NCBI RefSeq assembly: GCF_001730525.1 | Contig: NZ_MDFN01000018.1 | Location: forward strand, 45,847-109,846 | Length of the DNA stretch: 64,000 nucleotides | Source: Arcticibacter eurypsychrophilus | GTDB taxonomy: Bacteria; Bacteroidota; Bacteroidia; Sphingobacteriales; Sphingobacteriaceae | Direction: 5' to 3' | Shown: positions 46,119-55,688 of the stretch, in pieces | Layout: each line of letters starts with the position of its first letter | How positions within the stretch are numbered: position 1 is the first letter of the stretch | Notes under the pieces: model-generated | Database searches by the model: none | Seen by the model: only the letters and a program-made list of their open reading frames with translations | What the model was told of the DNA's origin: nothing | Position numbers and translations under genes: made by a program

Positions 46119-47354
46119 CTATATAGAATGATGTAAACTTTCTTCAAGAAATGGATGATTCTTTGCCGCCAGAGGTTTCTTTGCCAATTGACTCATCATC
46201 AAAAAGCTAAATAATCCTACAAAACCTATAAAAATTCCTAATTCCGTTATTCCAAACTCACGGTTACTTTCTACCGTACCCGGCATAATCATCAGGTAAT
46301 AATCCAGCCAATGTCCACATAATAACAAGATACATACCGCTAGTAAAGTATTAGTACGCCTTTTTGCATCACGGGTCATTAAAATCAAAACTGGCGCCAG
46401 GAAGTTGATCACAATATTTAACCAAAACCATGGCATATATTCAGGCTCCCATCTTTTAAAGAAATAAACGGTTTCTTCAGGTATGTTAGCGTACCAGATT
46501 AATAAAAATTGCGAGAACCAGATATAGGTCCAGAATATAGAGAAAGCAAAAACAAACTTCCCTAAGTCATGGATATGATTATGATTCACCCAGCTCATAT
46601 AACCAGCTTTTTTTAACAGGATCACGGTGACAGTAATAGCACATAAACCACTGATAAACATGGCGGCGAAGTTATACCAGCCAAACATCGTAGAAAACCA
46701 ATGTGCTTCTAGTGACATGATCGTATCAAATGCCCAGATTGGAGTAGTAAATCCAAATATCACCAGGAATATTGCTGAAATCTTAAAGCTCTTTTTATAG
46801 TTCGATAAACCTCCGGACATATCTTCTCTATTAGAAAACCGAGTTAGGACGAGAGCAAATGTGCTGTATATAGTTAAGAAAAACACCAGCCTGATCAGAA
46901 AAAAAGGAGTATTCAAGAAGCCTGCCTTTTTTGCAATAGCAGCATCATAGTGTTCATTTCCTACCTCTGTGATACCTTCTACATTCCAATGATGATATAG
47001 GTTGTGCGAGAATAATCCTGCAGCACAGATCACCAATAATATAACCGAGGCAATCGGCAATACTTTAGCAAAAGCCTGAGGGATCCGAATGAAGCCAGCT
47101 GACCATGCGGATTGTGTAACCAATTGCAGTGCAAGAAAAAAAGCACCAGCCGCACATACACAAGTGAAGTAATATCCCATTAACAGGAGATTAGCAAATG
47201 TACGTACCGAATGATATTCTGTAGTATCCAATAAGAAGCCGTATGCAATTGCTGCAACGCCTATTAAAATAGCAATTAGGCTCCAGGTTTTTGCTTTACC
47301 TGAAAATTCAAACTGCTGTGTAAAATTATGAGTATGTTGATTGTGAGTTCCCAT
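46119..47354 (-). CDS. actF: alternative complex III subunit ActF (NrfD-like quinone-binding)
   Basis: This 411-residue integral membrane protein has ten membrane helices of the NrfD/PsrC-like type. Conserved pieces are RTFANLLLMGYYFTCVCAAG, LYHHWNVEG and IFWTYIWFSQFLLIWYANIP-type helices, with KRWEPEYMPWFWLNI near the end. ActF and ActC are the two large membrane subunits of alternative complex III, which oxidises menaquinol. It follows ActE by 17 bp and precedes subunit II by 40 bp. Confidence 0.93.
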   Translation of the reverse strand: MGTHNQHTHNFTQQFEFSGKAKTWSLIAILIGVAAIAYGFLLDTTEYHSVRTFANLLLMGYYFTCVCAAGAFFLALQLVTQSAWSAGFIRIPQAFAKVLPIASVILLVICAAGLFSHNLYHHWNVEGITEVGNEHYDAAIAKKAGFLNTPFFLIRLVFFLTIYSTFALVLTRFSNREDMSGGLSNYKKSFKISAIFLVIFGFTTPIWAFDTIMSLEAHWFSTMFGWYNFAAMFISGLCAITVTVILLKKAGYMSWVNHNHIHDLGKFVFAFSIFWTYIWFSQFLLIWYANIPEETVYFFKRWEPEYMPWFWLNIVINFLAPVLILMTRDAKRRTNTLLAVCILLLCGHWLDYYLMIMPGTVESNREFGITELGIFIGFVGLFSFLMMSQLAKKPLAAKNHPFLEESLHHSI

Positions 47355-47371
47355 TTCGCTTAAAACATTAA

Positions 47372-47959
47372 CTATTGAAGTTTTTGCAATTCTCTAACGT
47401 ACATAACTATTTTCCACCTTTCAGTTGGATTAAGTTGTGCACGGTGAGGTCCCATAAGGTTTAAACCGTATGTAATCGTGTGAAAAATCTTTCCGTCTGT
47501 TAAGTCTTTCATCGCTCCACCCCTGGAAGAATTACCGGTAGAATAAGATGGAGGAGCAGGAAATTTCTCCAGTTTAATGATTTGTCCATCCCCTTTTCCT
47601 TGCGTACCGTGACAGTGTGAACACATATTAAGATACAATGAATGGCCTTCAGTTAACGTCTGTTTGTTTCTTGTTAGAGGATTAAACAAATAATTACTTG
47701 CTGCCAGGTAACCTTCAGGTGTATTTGGATATTCATCAACCTTATCATAACCCACCGGCATTGTATTAGATGGAGGTAATTGAGCAGTTTGGCCATTTGC
47801 AAAGTTCTTATTGATCTGATCCGGATTATATGCAATCGGATCGTACATATTCCGGGCAAACTCCAGACCTGGATTTTTTTTATCACCCCCACATGAAGAG
47901 ACCATAGCAGATGCTGCTACAGCAATTAATGCGGCGCTTAATATCCTGAGTTTATTCAT
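47372..47959 (-). CDS. actE: alternative complex III subunit ActE, monohaem cytochrome c lipoprotein
   Basis: This is a ~195-residue lipoprotein; the ATG at 47959 gives MNKLRILSAALIAVAASAM then SSC, while an ATG three codons upstream (47968) is also possible. It carries one haem site (CSHCHG) and a class I cytochrome c fold ending in MGPHRAQLNPTERWKIVMYV, where the Met is the likely distal ligand. It passes electrons from the ActA haems to the oxidase. Its start overlaps the ActD 3' end by 8 bp (17 bp with the longer start), suggesting coupled translation. Confidence 0.93.
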   Translation of the reverse strand: MNKLRILSAALIAVAASAMVSSCGGDKKNPGLEFARNMYDPIAYNPDQINKNFANGQTAQLPPSNTMPVGYDKVDEYPNTPEGYLAASNYLFNPLTRNKQTLTEGHSLYLNMCSHCHGTQGKGDGQIIKLEKFPAPPSYSTGNSSRGGAMKDLTDGKIFHTITYGLNLMGPHRAQLNPTERWKIVMYVRELQKLQ

Positions 47960-48488
47960 AGCTAACATACTTCCTTTCGTTGTGCATCACTTCAACAGCT
48001 CCTGCATCTTTTAACAAGTTTTCAATTTTATCCGGATAAGGATTCGTCTTCGCATCAATAGCAATAACAAAACGATCATTAGTTGCCCTCAGATCCATTA
48101 CCCTTGGTGCACGTCCCGGAAACAAATGATTAGCATAGAAAAAGGTAAACATCATTCCATAGGCTGCAAACAGAATAGTCAGCTCAAAGGCTATTGGCAC
48201 AAAGTCTGGCATGGCCAAAGATGGCTTTCCCCCGATATTCATCGGCCAATCATAAACCATCATATAATAAATCATAGATATCGCAGTCAGTGTTCCGGTA
48301 ATTCCAAAACAAAATGCAGCTATAGGCAGTCTTGATCGCTTATACCCAAGCTTTTCTTCAATTCCATGGATGGGCATGGGTGTGTATACATCATAGATAC
48401 CTATGTTGTTTTCCAGCAATTTATCAAGCCCGTGCATCATTTCATCAGGATCTTCAAAATGACCTAGTATATATTTTACGTTACTCAT
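47952..48488 (-). CDS. actD: alternative complex III subunit ActD (DUF3341)
   Basis: This 178-residue protein has a short cytoplasmic head (YILGHFEDPDEMMHGLDKL, YDVYTPMPIHGIEE), two membrane helices (AAFCFGITGTLTAISMIYYM and IAFELTILFAAYGMMFTFFY) and a C-terminal ferredoxin-like tail (ATNDRFVIAIDAK). This matches DUF3341/ActD exactly in plan. It has no cofactors and is structural in the complex. It lies 3 bp after ActC. Confidence 0.93.
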   Translation of the reverse strand: MSNVKYILGHFEDPDEMMHGLDKLLENNIGIYDVYTPMPIHGIEEKLGYKRSRLPIAAFCFGITGTLTAISMIYYMMVYDWPMNIGGKPSLAMPDFVPIAFELTILFAAYGMMFTFFYANHLFPGRAPRVMDLRATNDRFVIAIDAKTNPYPDKIENLLKDAGAVEVMHNERKYVSYE

Positions 48489-48491
48489 GTT

Positions 48492-49964
48492 TTAGGTTTT
48501 AGCGTAATCACTTTTTGAAACACTATCAAATTTTTCTAAAGACTGTTGGTAATACTCAGCCTGTTCTGCATCTATCGTACCCTCTCTGATTAGTTTTTGC
48601 TTAGCCTGATCACTTGACGTTTTCAGAAGAAGTTTCACTTCAGCCATTGCAATGCCCGGTAATACACGAAGGAATAAAAGGAATAAAGTAAAGAACACGC
48701 CTATTGATCCTACAAACAACAGAATATCTATTGGTGTTGGATAAAACATAGCCCAACTTGATGGCAGGTAATCCCTGTGAAGGGAGGTCACAATAATTAC
48801 GAAACGTTCAAACCACATTCCAATGTTTACCACAATTGACAATACCCATGATGCCCAGATGCTGGTACGAATCTTTTTAAACCAAAACAACTGCGGAGAG
48901 ATCACATTACAAGTCATCATACTCCAGTACGCCCACCAGTAAGGCCCACTAATCCTGTTTAAAAATGCGTATTGTTCATATTCCACTCCGGAATACCAGG
49001 CTACAAATAGTTCAGTTAAATAAGCTACCCCAACAATAGATCCTGTTACAATGATGACAATATTCATTGACTCAATGTGGAACATCGTAATGTAATTCTC
49101 CCATTTCATCACCTTACGGGCAATTAACAAAAGCGTCTGTACCATAGCAAATCCCGAAAATATAGCTCCTGCAACGAAATAAGGAGGAAATATAGTAGTA
49201 TGCCATCCCGGCTCCAACGATGTAGCAAAGTCCATAGATACAATCGTATGCACCGATAATACCAATGGAGTAGAAATACCTGCCAGAATCAAGGATACAG
49301 ATTCAAAACGTTGCCAGTTCTTTACTGACCCTGCCCATCCAAAAGAAAGGATTGAATATACTTTTCTTCTAAAACCGGAGGCCCTATCACGTATAGTAGC
49401 AATATCAGGCAGTAAACCTGTGTACCAAAACACAAGGGATACAGAGAAATACGTTGAAATCGCAAATACGTCCCAGATCAATGGCGAGTTAAAGTTAACC
49501 CATAAAGAACCAAACTGATTTGGAAGCGGGAAAACCCAATAGGCTAACCATGGACGACCCATATGCGCAATAATATAAGTAGCGGCACAAATCACGGCAA
49601 AGATGGTCATTGCCTCCGCCGACCGGTTAATTGAATTTCGCCAGTTCTGCCGAAAAAGCAGTAACACCGCTGAAATCAATGTCCCCGCATGACCAATACC
49701 TACCCACCATACGAAACCGGTAATATCCCATGCCCAACCTACAGTTTTATTCAGACCCCAGACACCTAGTCCTACCCAAAAAGTGTAACTTATCGCTACT
49801 ACCCAGGTAAGAGCCAATGTTAAAGCTATTCCAAAACCTATCCACCAGGCCATGTTGGGCTTATTTTCAACTGGAACCAAAACATCATCAGTAATTTTCG
49901 AATAGGTTATATTCGTACCTGTGATTAATGGCTCTCTTAATATGGATTCGTTATGTGCTGACAT
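48492..49964 (-). CDS. actC: alternative complex III subunit ActC (NrfD/PsrC family)
   Basis: This 490-residue membrane protein has ten helices of the NrfD family. Conserved pieces include [60 protein letters not shown] and [20 protein letters not shown]. It takes part in quinol oxidation and possibly in proton movement with ActF. It ends in a cytoplasmic tail of ~50 residues. It starts 29 bp after ActB. Confidence 0.95.
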   Translation of the reverse strand: MSAHNESILREPLITGTNITYSKITDDVLVPVENKPNMAWWIGFGIALTLALTWVVAISYTFWVGLGVWGLNKTVGWAWDITGFVWWVGIGHAGTLISAVLLLFRQNWRNSINRSAEAMTIFAVICAATYIIAHMGRPWLAYWVFPLPNQFGSLWVNFNSPLIWDVFAISTYFSVSLVFWYTGLLPDIATIRDRASGFRRKVYSILSFGWAGSVKNWQRFESVSLILAGISTPLVLSVHTIVSMDFATSLEPGWHTTIFPPYFVAGAIFSGFAMVQTLLLIARKVMKWENYITMFHIESMNIVIIVTGSIVGVAYLTELFVAWYSGVEYEQYAFLNRISGPYWWAYWSMMTCNVISPQLFWFKKIRTSIWASWVLSIVVNIGMWFERFVIIVTSLHRDYLPSSWAMFYPTPIDILLFVGSIGVFFTLFLLFLRVLPGIAMAEVKLLLKTSSDQAKQKLIREGTIDAEQAEYYQQSLEKFDSVSKSDYAKT

Positions 49965-49993
49965 AATCTTTTAAAATCTTATTCTAATATCAA

Positions 49994-52900
49994 TTAAGCT
50001 TCTACTACGTTTCTAACCTTAGTCTGGTAACCAACACCCGGCTGAGTGTTAATCTCTTCCAGCACATAATAAGTACGTTCGTTACGCAATTCATTACTAA
50101 CAGCTGAATTCGGATCGTTTAAATCACCAAAAATGATAGCGTTTGCTGAACATGCCTGCTGACAAGCCATCTGTATTTCACCATCTACAAGTGGCCTCTT
50201 CTCCAACTTAGCTTTCAGTCTGCCAGCCTGGATCCTTTGTATACACATGGAGCATTTCTCCATAACCCCCCTTGAACGGGTAGTTACATCCGGATTGAGC
50301 AACAATTGCGTAAACTCATTATTCAGGTAATTATCAAACCTGGAGTCATTCCAGTAGTTAAACCAGTTGAAACGACGTACTTTATACGGACAGTTATTTG
50401 CGCAGTAACGCGTACCTACACAACGGTTATAAGCCATATGGTTTAATCCGTCGGACGAATGCATGGTGGCTATAACCGGACAAACTGTTTCACAGGGAGC
50501 ATGATCACAATGCTGGCATAGCATCGGCTGATGCACCACGGAAATATCATCCATGTTCTCCAGCTTCTCAATTTCCTTCTCTTCAGTTACCGATTTCTCG
50601 CCTTCCTTAAAGCTATAATAACGGTCAATTCGTAGCCAGTGCATTTCACGACGATTTCTAACCTCATCACGTCCTACAACTGGAATATTATTCTCTACAT
50701 TACAAGCTACAATACAAGCACCACAACCCGTACACGCGTTCAGATCGATCGCCATTACCCAGTTATGCCCTATCTTCTTATGTTCAGGCCATAAATCATA
50801 TTCATGATGACCACCTGCATGTTTACCAGTACCTGAATGAGGATCTTTTACATAACTCGCAAAAGATGTTTCTCTTACAATATCACGACCCTCATAAGAA
50901 TGATGAGTTTGTGTCTGAGCCAGCTCATATTTCTCACCAGTTTTAGTCACCGTTGCGGTATTAAAAAAGCGGATGGAACCATTCGTACTGGTAGCAAAAG
51001 GATAAGCATTCTCCCCTACCTTACCAATCTGGCCCGGTTTTTCACGTCCGTAACCAACGGCTATGGATATAGTTCCACGCGCCTGTCCCGGCTGCAGTAA
51101 TACAGGAAGCGTGATGCTATGCCCGTTAGCCCCTTTGATTTCAATCTTATCAAACTCACTCCAACCTTGCTCTTCAGCATACTTGGGCGCTACAGCAGCA
51201 TAATTATCCCAGGTCACTTTAGAAACAGGATCCGGTAATTCCTGAAGGAAAGCATTATTTGCATAACGGCCATCCCGCATAGACATACTTTGGTATAAGT
51301 GGATTTCTATATCCTTAGCAAGCGTTTTACTTTGTGTAACAATAGTTTGTGCTATAGCAGGTAGTGAAGCACTGAAGACATACGTACCTGCAGGTTTCTC
51401 ACCAGTATAAGCAAATCCGGTTTGCAATAACTGCTTCCAGGACTTGCCTGCTGTAGGCAATATATTCTTTTCCCAATATGATTTCACATACTGATAATAG
51501 TTTTTCTGTGAGTTTGAAGACCAGGCCAATAAACTTTGTTCCGCCTGACGGGTATTAAATACCGGATTAATAGTTGGCTGAACCACTGTATAGTAACCAT
51601 CTACTGCGCTTTCATCACCCCAAGACTCCAGGAAGTTAGAATTTGGTGCAAGCACATTACATAGACTAGCCGTTTCATCCTCCCGATCAGAAAAGGAAAC
51701 ACGCAAAGGCACCTTTGACAATGCATCTGTGAACGCCCTGGCATTAAAATAGCTATAAGCAGGATTCGTATTCAAAAGGAATACCGCACCAACCTCACCC
51801 CTATTCATTTCACTTATAAAAGAAGCAAATACCGCATCATTACCTGCATAATTCAAATGAGGATTATCCAGATCAATTGTAGTACCGTAACTTCCTAAAG
51901 AAGAATTGATCGCATTAACTAATGTCTGCATAGAAACATCATTAGATCCACATACCACTAAAGCACGTCCTCTTGCCTGAACTAATTCCTTAGCTGCAAG
52001 CTTGATCGCTGTATTAGCCACCGCATTTGCAGAAAGTCCCTCTGCGCCACTTAATGTGCTGCCCGTAACTTCATTATACAAAGCAATAATAGCAGGGCCT
52101 TGTTCAGACGGCTTTACAGGGATGCGAGAATCTGCATTAGTACCCGTCATACTCATACCTGTTTCAAACTGGATATGGCGGGACATCTTTCCCTTCTTCA
52201 GCGACTTTGAATTACGATTTCCTACATATTGACGACTATATTCTTCGCCTGCAATCCATGTACCAAGAAAATCAGCAGCCACACTGACGATCACATCTGC
52301 ACGATCAAACCGGTAACGGGGCAATACTGCTTTTCCAAAACTAGCTGCATTTGCCTGAAGGACCCCACTATATGAAACGGCATCCACCTGAACATGCATA
52401 GTATTCGGAAATTGTGTAATAAAATCAGCAATAACCGCTTTAGTAGAAGGACTTGTAACGGTAGCCGATACCAGACGAATTTTCTTTCCCGATGCCTGAA
52501 GCTTATTTAATTCTCCTTTAACATATAAATCCATGTTATCCCAGGTCACTTCCGCCTTATTAAGCACAGGACCCTTTAATTTGGATACATCATATAAGTC
52601 AAGCACAGCAGCCTGCGTTACCGCATCTGTTCCTGTATTTTCAAATAATCCAGCAGGATTTGCTTCAATTTTAATCGGACGGCCTTCTCTTGTTTTAACT
52701 AAGATACTCTGTCCATGAAAGCTGGATACATAATAATTAGCCACTCCAGGAGTAATTTCTTCTGGTTTTATAAGATAAGGAATAGACTTCCGGATAGGGG
52801 CCGTTTGACAAGCAGCCAAAGAAACAGCACCTAAACCAAACCCTAATGCCTTTAAAAAGTCACGCCTTGGTGTAACTGAATTCAGTCCTCCTTCACTCAA

Positions 52901-53011
52901 GACATCTTCCAAAGGAATCTCTTCAGCAAATTCGTTTTTATTCTTTTCCACAAAATCAGAAGAACTTTTCAGCTCTTCTAAGCCTTTCCAGTATTTTTTA
53001 TTGCTCTTCAT
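49994..53011 (-). CDS. actB: alternative complex III subunit ActB (iron-sulfur / molybdopterin-like)
   Basis: This 1005-residue protein starts with a cytoplasm-type leader and a Tat-like signal (RRDFLKALGFGLG, ~49) ending in a lipobox-like LAAC. The middle part has the fold of molybdopterin oxidoreductases but no molybdenum ligand motif, as in other ActB proteins. The C-terminal third is ferredoxin-like with four Cys groups: CTGCGACIVAC, CQHCDHAPCETVC, CVGTRYCANNC and CSMCIQRIQAGR with CQQAC. These fit three [4Fe-4S] and one [3Fe-4S] cluster. It sits between ActA (33 bp upstream) and ActC. Confidence 0.95.
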   Translation of the reverse strand: MKSNKKYWKGLEELKSSSDFVEKNKNEFAEEIPLEDVLSEGGLNSVTPRRDFLKALGFGLGAVSLAACQTAPIRKSIPYLIKPEEITPGVANYYVSSFHGQSILVKTREGRPIKIEANPAGLFENTGTDAVTQAAVLDLYDVSKLKGPVLNKAEVTWDNMDLYVKGELNKLQASGKKIRLVSATVTSPSTKAVIADFITQFPNTMHVQVDAVSYSGVLQANAASFGKAVLPRYRFDRADVIVSVAADFLGTWIAGEEYSRQYVGNRNSKSLKKGKMSRHIQFETGMSMTGTNADSRIPVKPSEQGPAIIALYNEVTGSTLSGAEGLSANAVANTAIKLAAKELVQARGRALVVCGSNDVSMQTLVNAINSSLGSYGTTIDLDNPHLNYAGNDAVFASFISEMNRGEVGAVFLLNTNPAYSYFNARAFTDALSKVPLRVSFSDREDETASLCNVLAPNSNFLESWGDESAVDGYYTVVQPTINPVFNTRQAEQSLLAWSSNSQKNYYQYVKSYWEKNILPTAGKSWKQLLQTGFAYTGEKPAGTYVFSASLPAIAQTIVTQSKTLAKDIEIHLYQSMSMRDGRYANNAFLQELPDPVSKVTWDNYAAVAPKYAEEQGWSEFDKIEIKGANGHSITLPVLLQPGQARGTISIAVGYGREKPGQIGKVGENAYPFATSTNGSIRFFNTATVTKTGEKYELAQTQTHHSYEGRDIVRETSFASYVKDPHSGTGKHAGGHHEYDLWPEHKKIGHNWVMAIDLNACTGCGACIVACNVENNIPVVGRDEVRNRREMHWLRIDRYYSFKEGEKSVTEEKEIEKLENMDDISVVHQPMLCQHCDHAPCETVCPVIATMHSSDGLNHMAYNRCVGTRYCANNCPYKVRRFNWFNYWNDSRFDNYLNNEFTQLLLNPDVTTRSRGVMEKCSMCIQRIQAGRLKAKLEKRPLVDGEIQMACQQACSANAIIFGDLNDPNSAVSNELRNERTYYVLEEINTQPGVGYQTKVRNVVEA

Positions 53012-53044
53012 TTAAGCTATATGTAACTGTATCTGTATTTATTG

Positions 53045-54412
53045 TTAATAATGACATTTACCACACTCAATACCACCTAGTACTGCAGGAGTGACTTTTT
53101 TCCCTTGTTTCAACAAGTTATGCACTTCTTCCAGCTTATCGTAATAGCCATTTCCTTTGGCGTTTACTTCCATTGTACGGTGACAGTTGATACACCATTT
53201 CATGGTCAAAGGAGCATATTGATATACTTCAGGCATAGTCTGAATTGGACCGTGACATTTTTGACACTCTATTCCTGCTACTGAAACGTGCTGGGAATGG
53301 TTGAAATAAGCAAAGTCCGGCAGATTATGAATCCTAACCCACTGTATAGGTTTTGTATTGGAACCATATTGTTTGGTTTCAGGATCATAATCAAGTGCCT
53401 TATAGATCTTCATAATCTCAGGAGAGATTTCACCATTATACTTTTCAGTCGCCTGAACATAATTATGGCAGTTCATACATACATTCAAAGAAGGAATAGA
53501 AGCATTCTTTGATTTGTAAGCACCTGTATGGCAATATTGACAATTAATTTTTAATGTACCGGCATGTAACTGATGCGAATATTTAATAGGTTGTTCCGGT
53601 TGATACCCTTCATGAACACCTGTATTCCACATCGTACGCCAGCTCCATGATCCAAGTAGAATAGTAACCAACAGAACAGTAAAAAATACTAGTTTCTTAT
53701 TCTTCGAAAGTCTTTTCAGCTTGTCGTAAACCTTTTCTCCCGGCTCAGCAACCTTTTCATCCTCAACAGGAACCCCTTTTTTTTGTAGAAGAAGTTTGTT
53801 TAATGTACTGATTACGCGGTTTAATACCAGCACAACCAATAACGTGATGATGACCACTACGATCAAACCACCCAGCATAAAATTACTAACCCCACCTGTA
53901 TCAATGGCTGTTCCCGTTGCACCAGCAGTACCAGCGGCTCCAGCAGCAGGAGTTGCCGGTTTATCACCCTCTTCCTTAACATAAGCAAGGATATTAATAA
54001 TATCCCCATCCGTTAATTCGGGGAAAGGAGTCATGACTATTTTATTGTATTCATTAAATACTTTAACAGCATCAGGGTCTCCGGTAGCAATAAGAGCCTG
54101 GGAATTCTTGATCCACTTGATCAACCACTCCTCACTTTGCCTCTCGCTGATGCCTTTTAAAGCAGGACCAACTACGTTACGATTTAACGCATGACATGCA
54201 GTACACTTCTGCTTAAAAATAGCAGCGCCCGCACTGGCATCTCCCTTAGATGCAGTAGAAGCCACTGCAGCAGTGGCACTTCCAGCAACACTACCCGCCG
54301 CCGCCGGGGCAGCAGAGGTATCTTGTGCATATCCCTGAACACCAAAACTTAGAGCAGAAACAAAAATAAACGGTTTTACAACACTTCTAAAAATCAATGA
54401 GATGCTTCTCAT
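53045..54412 (-). CDS. actA: alternative complex III subunit ActA with six haem c sites
   Basis: This 455-residue protein has a signal peptide (to YAQD), an Ala-rich segment and a monohaem cytochrome c domain (C70-T-A-C-H74). Two membrane helices follow (~179-199 and ~241-258), then a five-haem domain with CxxCH at ~291, 312, 383, 407 and 450, the last only two residues from the C-terminus. The classic Rhodothermus ActA has five haems, so the N-terminal cytochrome domain is an addition by fusion. It is the first gene of the operon and probably gathers electrons from the ActB clusters. Confidence 0.93.
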   Translation of the reverse strand: MRSISLIFRSVVKPFIFVSALSFGVQGYAQDTSAAPAAAGSVAGSATAAVASTASKGDASAGAAIFKQKCTACHALNRNVVGPALKGISERQSEEWLIKWIKNSQALIATGDPDAVKVFNEYNKIVMTPFPELTDGDIINILAYVKEEGDKPATPAAGAAGTAGATGTAIDTGGVSNFMLGGLIVVVIITLLVVLVLNRVISTLNKLLLQKKGVPVEDEKVAEPGEKVYDKLKRLSKNKKLVFFTVLLVTILLGSWSWRTMWNTGVHEGYQPEQPIKYSHQLHAGTLKINCQYCHTGAYKSKNASIPSLNVCMNCHNYVQATEKYNGEISPEIMKIYKALDYDPETKQYGSNTKPIQWVRIHNLPDFAYFNHSQHVSVAGIECQKCHGPIQTMPEVYQYAPLTMKWCINCHRTMEVNAKGNGYYDKLEEVHNLLKQGKKVTPAVLGGIECGKCHY

Positions 54413-54480
54413 ATTATTATTTTACGCTTTAATTTATATGTAAAATTGAAAATTGTGTTTAAAATCACAATTAAGGATGA

Positions 54481-54513
54481 CAAAAATATAATTAAAAAAA
54501 TGATCTGTGACAC
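54481..54513 (-). promoter_or_regulatory. promoter candidate for the respiratory operon
   Basis: On the minus strand, TATTTTTG (54488-54481) matches TAnnTTTG. The -33 position carries GTG (54513-54511) instead of TTG, 22 nt upstream. A start near 54474 would give a leader of about 60 nt before actA. Confidence 0.4.
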
Positions 54514-54568
54514 ATTAGCGACTTTGAAAAACAATTTATATCCATTCTAAACAAAGCATAAAAAACAC

Positions 54569-54629
54569 AAAAATGTCTCCTAAAATACTCATTTCTCCTT
54601 AAGAAATAGTACAAGCAGGAGACATTTTT
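54569..54629 (-). terminator. nested-hairpin terminator of the deoxyhypusine-synthase-like gene
   Basis: A 13-bp outer stem (54569-54581 with 54617-54629, core ATGTCTCCT) encloses a second 6-bp hairpin (54591-54596 with 54602-54607). On the minus strand a T-rich stretch follows. It lies 21 bp after the gene stop. Confidence 0.75.
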
Positions 54630-54649
54630 ATGCTAACCTGTAATAATAA

Positions 54650-55624
54650 TTATTGTTTTAAAATCCAGGCGAATACTAATGGCGCTACAATAGTGGCGTC
54701 AGATTCGACAATAAATTTAGGAGTATGAATATCTAACTTACCCCAGGTAATCTTTTCATTAGGAACAGCACCTGAGTAAGAGCCATAAGAAGTGGTCGAA
54801 TCGGAAATCTGACAGAAATAACCCCAGAAAGGAATATTAGTCATTTCAAGATCCTGATATAACATCGGAACTACACATATCGGAAAGTCCCCAGCAATAC
54901 CTCCCCCAATCTGGAAAAAGCCAACTCCCTTACCAGCAGAGTTCTTCGTATACCACTCCGCCAGATAAGCCATATATTCTATTCCACTTTTCATCGTAGA
55001 AGGCTTCAATTGCTGTTTAATGACATAAGAAGCAAAAATATTTCCCATAGTTGAATCTTCCCAACCCGGAACAACGATAGGAAGGTTTTTTGCAGCAGCG
55101 GCAAGCATCCATGAATTTGCAGGATCAATTTCATAATACTGCTCCAATATACCGCTGTTCAACAACTTATACATATATTCATGCGGAAAATAACGCTCTC
55201 CTGCAGCCTCAGCATCCACCCAAATCTTATGAATATGTTGTTGAATCCTTCTGAAAGCCTCTTCTTCGGGGATACAAGTATCCGTAACCCGGTTATAGTG
55301 ATTCTCTAAAAGATCCCATTCATCCTGCGGACTTAAATCACGGTAATTTGGCACTCTTTTGTAATGAGAATGTGCAACCAGATTCATAATATCCTCCTCC
55401 AGATTAGCGCCAGTGCAACTAATAATGGACACCTTATCCTGACGGATCATTTCCGCTAAGGAAATCCCAAGTTCAGCAGTACTCATCGCACCACCCAGGG
55501 TGATCATCATTTTACCACCAGCATCGATATATTTTTCATATCCAATAGCTGCATCAACCAGCGCGGCAGAATTAAAATGCAAATAATTCTTTTCTATAAA
55601 CTTTGAAATAGGTCCTCTTTCCAT
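54650..55624 (-). CDS. deoxyhypusine synthase-like protein
   Basis: This 324-residue protein matches the deoxyhypusine synthase family: GGKMMITLGGAMSTAELG and VSIISCTGANLEEDIMNL early (NAD-binding), GWEDSTMGN, FFQIGGGIAGDFPICVVP, and TTSYGSYSGAVPNEKITWGK near the end, with the catalytic-type Lys in WGK (~296). In eukaryotes and archaea the enzyme modifies eIF5A. Bacteria lack that substrate, and some homologues make homospermidine instead, so a polyamine-forming role is plausible. It is a single gene with its own terminator, upstream of the respiratory operon and divergent from a BamA-like gene. Confidence 0.88.
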   Translation of the reverse strand: MERGPISKFIEKNYLHFNSAALVDAAIGYEKYIDAGGKMMITLGGAMSTAELGISLAEMIRQDKVSIISCTGANLEEDIMNLVAHSHYKRVPNYRDLSPQDEWDLLENHYNRVTDTCIPEEEAFRRIQQHIHKIWVDAEAAGERYFPHEYMYKLLNSGILEQYYEIDPANSWMLAAAAKNLPIVVPGWEDSTMGNIFASYVIKQQLKPSTMKSGIEYMAYLAEWYTKNSAGKGVGFFQIGGGIAGDFPICVVPMLYQDLEMTNIPFWGYFCQISDSTTSYGSYSGAVPNEKITWGKLDIHTPKFIVESDATIVAPLVFAWILKQ

Positions 55625-55643
55625 TAATTTTAATTTAAAGCAT

Positions 55644-55674
55644 CAAAAATAGCAATTTTAAAAACTTTGAACAC
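55644..55674 (-). promoter_or_regulatory. promoter candidate for the deoxyhypusine-synthase-like gene
   Basis: On the minus strand TATTTTTG (55651-55644) matches the -7 element, with GTG (55674-55672) 20 nt upstream. The start would be about 13 nt before the ATG. Confidence 0.35.
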
Positions 55675-55688
55675 TAAATTAGCGGCTC

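Noticed and set aside
49994..53011. ActB as a functional molybdopterin oxidoreductase
   Set aside because: No molybdenum-ligand motif is visible and the operon identifies it as the alternative complex III subunit.
38324..54412. Respiratory block as a previously undescribed system
   Set aside because: Gene order and content match the known alternative complex III plus cytochrome oxidase operon of Bacteroidota.
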